A stretch of DNA of 8,280 nucleotides, taken from assembly GCA_003242355.1 (NCBI GenBank), contig QGUH01000114.1, positions 1 through 8,280 of the forward strand. Direction: 5' to 3'. The translations under genes were made by a program, and so were the position numbers. Position 1 is the first letter of the stretch. Each line of letters starts with the position of its first letter. The notes beneath the pieces are model-generated. The model was not told the DNA's origin and did no database searches. It worked only from the letters and a program-made list of their open reading frames with translations. The stretch is from Pseudomonadota bacterium. Its GTDB lineage: Bacteria > Myxococcota_A > Polyangia > Polyangiales > Polyangiaceae. Below, piece by piece: positions 6,480 to 8,280 of this stretch.

Positions 6480-7492
6480 CGCTCCTCGACGCGCACCGCC
6501 CTGAGCTCGGCGGCTTTTTCCTCGGGTGAGGTGTCACTCAGAAAGCACCCGCCGCCGAGCTCGGGCCCCGCGAGGTATTTGATCAAGTTCGGGCGACGGA
6601 GCGGCGGGTGAAACTCCACGTGGAAGTGGAAGCCCGGGTGTTCATGCCCGTCCGTCGGCGCTTGATGGAGCACCATGACGTACGGGAACGGCAGATTCCA
6701 GAGCCCGTCGAAGCGCACGAGCGTGTTCTTCAATGCACGTGCGAAGTCGACGAGCTCCGCGTGCTCGAGCTCCGCGAGGCTCGGCACGGTGCGTTTGGGC
6801 GTGACGAAAGTCTCGTAGGCGAACCGCGCGAAGTAAGGCACGAACGCAAGCGCCGCGTCGTTCTCGTACAGAATGCGGCGGCCGTCCTCGCGCTCGGCCG
6901 CGATCACGTCCTGGAAGAGCACGCGCCCGGTCTCGGCGAAGTGCCTCCGACTCACCTCCGCTTCGATTTCGATCGTGCGAAATACGAAGTTCGTCGCGTA
7001 GATCTGGCAATGGGGGTGCGGATTGGAAACTCCGACCACCTCGCCCCGGTTCTCGAAGACCAGCACGTGCGCAACTTCCGGCCGCTTGCCGAGCTCGACG
7101 TATTGCCGTTGCCACTCCACGAGCAAGGCGACGATTGCATCGAGCGGGAGGCTCGCGAGCGACAGGTCGTGGCGCGGCGAGTAGCAAACCACGCGAGCCA
7201 GACCGTGCGCGGGACGCGAGCGATAGAACGCGGGAGCGGGCACGGGCCGTGCCGGCGCGTCGGGACCGACGCAGGGATGGTCGTTGTCGAACGTGAAGAT
7301 CCCGGAATACGGCGGATTGCGGATGCCGCTCACGCGCACGTTGCCGGGACACAGGTGGCAATCGGGCGCGTAGCTCGGTACCCCCTCGCTTCGCTGCGAA
7401 ACCGTATTGCCCGACCACGGCCGATGCTGTCGGTGCGCTGCGACGATCACCCACTCTTCACGGAGTGGATGGTAGCGCTCCTCCCAGGTCAT
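6476..7492 (-). CDS. galT: Galactose-1-phosphate uridylyltransferase (GalT, HIT superfamily)
   Basis: A 338-residue enzyme, close to the usual 340-350. It swaps UMP between UDP-glucose and a hexose 1-phosphate, normally galactose 1-phosphate, in the Leloir pathway. The start YHPLREEWV...HRQHRPW is typical of the family. CHLC (Cys45, Cys48) matches the zinc-ligand pair followed by PGN. SNPHPHCQIYA at 156-166 is the active site: His161 would be the nucleophile that carries the UMP, with His159 before it. The position after the second His is Cys where the textbook enzyme has Gly. A C-terminal HEHPGFHFHVEFHPPLRR gives the second conserved His cluster. I chose ATG 7492, which overlaps the stop of the DUF423 gene (ATGA). 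The frame is open further upstream, but that Arg-rich extension is antiparallel noise. No galE or galM is in the window. Confidence 0.92.
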   Translation of the reverse strand: MTWEERYHPLREEWVIVAAHRQHRPWSGNTVSQRSEGVPSYAPDCHLCPGNVRVSGIRNPPYSGIFTFDNDHPCVGPDAPARPVPAPAFYRSRPAHGLARVVCYSPRHDLSLASLPLDAIVALLVEWQRQYVELGKRPEVAHVLVFENRGEVVGVSNPHPHCQIYATNFVFRTIEIEAEVSRRHFAETGRVLFQDVIAAEREDGRRILYENDAALAFVPYFARFAYETFVTPKRTVPSLAELEHAELVDFARALKNTLVRFDGLWNLPFPYVMVLHQAPTDGHEHPGFHFHVEFHPPLRRPNLIKYLAGPELGGGCFLSDTSPEEKAAELRAVRVEER

Positions 7493-7845
7493 CCTCGTCC
7501 CAGCGCGAGCACGCCCAACCAGACGAAGCCCGCCGTGAGGCACACGCCGCCGATGGGGGTCACCATCGCGAGCGCGCGAGGCGCCCCGAGCGTCATCGCG
7601 TACAGCGAACCGCTGAACAGGACGAGCCCGGCGAGCAGCACGTAAGCTGGCCCGATCGAGCCAGGCCGGACGAGCCGGAGCAACCCGATGGCGAGAATGC
7701 CGAACGCGGCGATGAAGTGGTACTGACTGGCCGTCGCCCAGAGCTCGAGTTTCTGGGCAGGCAAATGCCGCAGCCCGTGCGCACCGAAGGCCCCGAACAA
7801 GACTCCGAGCCCCAGAGCGAAGCTGCCTACGGCAAGCGCATTCAC
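7489..7845 (-). CDS. DUF423 family small membrane protein
   Basis: A 118-residue, strongly hydrophobic protein with about four membrane segments. Family marks are GAFGAHGLR at about 18-26, the following WATASQYHF stretch, LFSGSLYAM in the third segment, and TPIGGVCLTAGFVWLG in the last. Members of this family are widespread in bacteria and have no established function. The start is GTG at 7845, which overlaps the stop of the preceding DUF486 gene (GTGA) and has GGAGGT five bases upstream. The stop overlaps the galT start. Its place ahead of three sugar-phosphate genes suggests co-expression, but I see nothing that ties it to sugar transport. Confidence 0.88.
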   Translation of the reverse strand: MNALAVGSFALGLGVLFGAFGAHGLRHLPAQKLELWATASQYHFIAAFGILAIGLLRLVRPGSIGPAYVLLAGLVLFSGSLYAMTLGAPRALAMVTPIGGVCLTAGFVWLGVLALGRG

Positions 7846-8189
7846 TGCGTACCTCCACGGGCTTGCGGCAGAAACGCGAACACGACCGCGGCGAGCAAGA
7901 ACAAGAACGCGACCGCGTAGTTCCAGCGCGGCGGCTCGCGCAGCCACACCAGCGCGAAGCCCACGAACACGACGAGCGTGACGACCTCCTGTGCGATCTT
8001 GAGCTCGTACGCGCTGAACCGGCCGTATCCGAAGCGGTTCGCCGGAACCTGGAGGCAGTACTCGAAAAAGGCGATGCCCCAAGAGACGAGGATGGCCTGC
8101 CAGAGGGGCACCTCTTTGAAGCGGAGGTGGCCGTACCAGGCCACGGTCATGAAGAGATTGCTGGCAACCAAGAGGAGCAGCGTGCTCAC
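7842..8189 (-). CDS. DUF486 family (DMT-like) small membrane protein
   Basis: A 115-residue integral membrane protein with about four hydrophobic segments. It matches the DUF486 family: SNLFMTVAWYGHL at about 10-22, then ILVSWGIAFFEYCLQVPANR at about 33-52, then FSAYELKIAQEV and a terminal hydrophobic helix near 91-107. The family is placed in the drug/metabolite-transporter clan and has no proven substrate. The start is GTG at 8189, where the family N-terminus begins. No good ribosome site lies at normal distance: GAGGAG is 15 bases upstream, next to an out-of-frame ATG. This is the first gene of the five-gene operon visible here, and the operon could begin further right. The frame is open to the window edge without another convincing start. 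Confidence 0.88.
   Translation of the reverse strand: MSTLLLLVASNLFMTVAWYGHLRFKEVPLWQAILVSWGIAFFEYCLQVPANRFGYGRFSAYELKIAQEVVTLVVFVGFALVWLREPPRWNYAVAFLFLLAAVVFAFLPQARGGTQ
7851..7856 (-). promoter_or_regulatory. Ribosome binding site deciding the GTG start of the DUF423 gene
   Basis: GGAGGT on the minus strand, five bases before GTG 7845, is a near-perfect site. The same frame is open for over 400 bases upstream, so this site and the family's N-terminus set the start. Confidence 0.7.
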
Positions 8190-8261
8190 GGCGGCGGGAG
8201 CATACTCCTCGGCAAGACAGCCGGCGGTGACCTCGCACAGGCCAAAGAATCGGCATAGGGG

Positions 8262-8280
8262 CCCGAGGTAATCCCTCGGG
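8262..8280. other. Perfect inverted repeat at the right window edge
   Basis: CCCGAGG (8262-8268) and CCTCGGG (8274-8280) form a 7-bp stem with a TAATC loop. The stem may continue beyond the window. It lies upstream of the operon and could be a terminator of the next gene, an operator or a leader hairpin. Confidence 0.4.

Noticed and set aside
5455..6537. Upstream extension of the kinase frame, giving an 845-residue protein
   Set aside because: The extension is Arg/Ala-rich and lies in a shifted frame over the phosphatase gene. A strong GGAGG and ATG 5454 mark the real kinase start. It is not an N-terminal glycosyltransferase-like domain as in plant arabinokinase.
7493..7858. N-terminal extension of GalT
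   Set aside because: Over these bases the DUF423 protein is clearly encoded in another frame; GalT family likeness begins at ATG 7492.
7846..8256. N-terminal extension of the DUF423 protein
   Set aside because: The DUF486 protein is encoded here in another frame, and GTG 7845 has a near-perfect ribosome site.
1..8280. CRISPR array, tRNA, rRNA, insertion sequence, prophage or toxin-antitoxin genes
   Set aside because: Read through on both strands: no regularly spaced repeats of CRISPR length, no tRNA-like cloverleaf, no transposase or integrase motif, and no phage or toxin-antitoxin pair.

Overview
The window is about 8.3 kb of very GC-rich, gene-dense DNA. The base composition, frequent GTG/TTG starts, tight gene overlaps and protein types suggest a high-GC Gram-negative bacterium, most likely a myxobacterium or relative (Myxococcota). 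That placement is an inference, because no rRNA or other taxonomic marker is present. There is no tRNA, rRNA, CRISPR array, transposase, integrase or phage gene, so the region looks like ordinary chromosome. Every stretch longer than about 150 bases is covered by a gene.

Left block (1-3134, minus strand): a two-gene DNA-repair nuclease unit of the SbcD-SbcC (Mre11-Rad50) type, closest in look to the Bacillus YhaO-YhaN branch. The metallophosphatase gene (1863-3134, TTG start) overlaps the start of the SMC-like ATPase gene (GTG at 1866) by four bases. The ATPase runs off the left edge after about 622 codons.

Middle (3135-4000): a divergent spacer of about 150 bases carries three alternating copies of a 6-bp element and a possible promoter. 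It is followed by one plus-strand gene (3284-3907) for a NarL/LuxR-type regulator. Its receiver domain keeps the aspartate at the phosphorylation position but lacks the acidic pair and the usual Thr/Lys switch residues. A 15-bp perfect hairpin follows, between this gene and the convergent operon.

Right block (4000-8189, minus strand): a five-gene operon read right to left: a DUF486 small membrane protein, a DUF423 small membrane protein, galactose-1-phosphate uridylyltransferase (galT), an inositol-monophosphatase-family phosphatase, and a GHMP sugar kinase. All four junctions are 4-base stop/start overlaps (GTGA or ATGA). The kinase does not carry the galactokinase signature with its Glu-His pair; its first motif reads like the kinase domain of plant L-arabinokinase. 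The most interesting reading is a compact sugar-1-phosphate / nucleotide-sugar module: a kinase makes a sugar 1-phosphate, a GalT-family enzyme transfers it to UDP, and a phosphatase acts on a sugar or polyol phosphate. The substrate may not be galactose.
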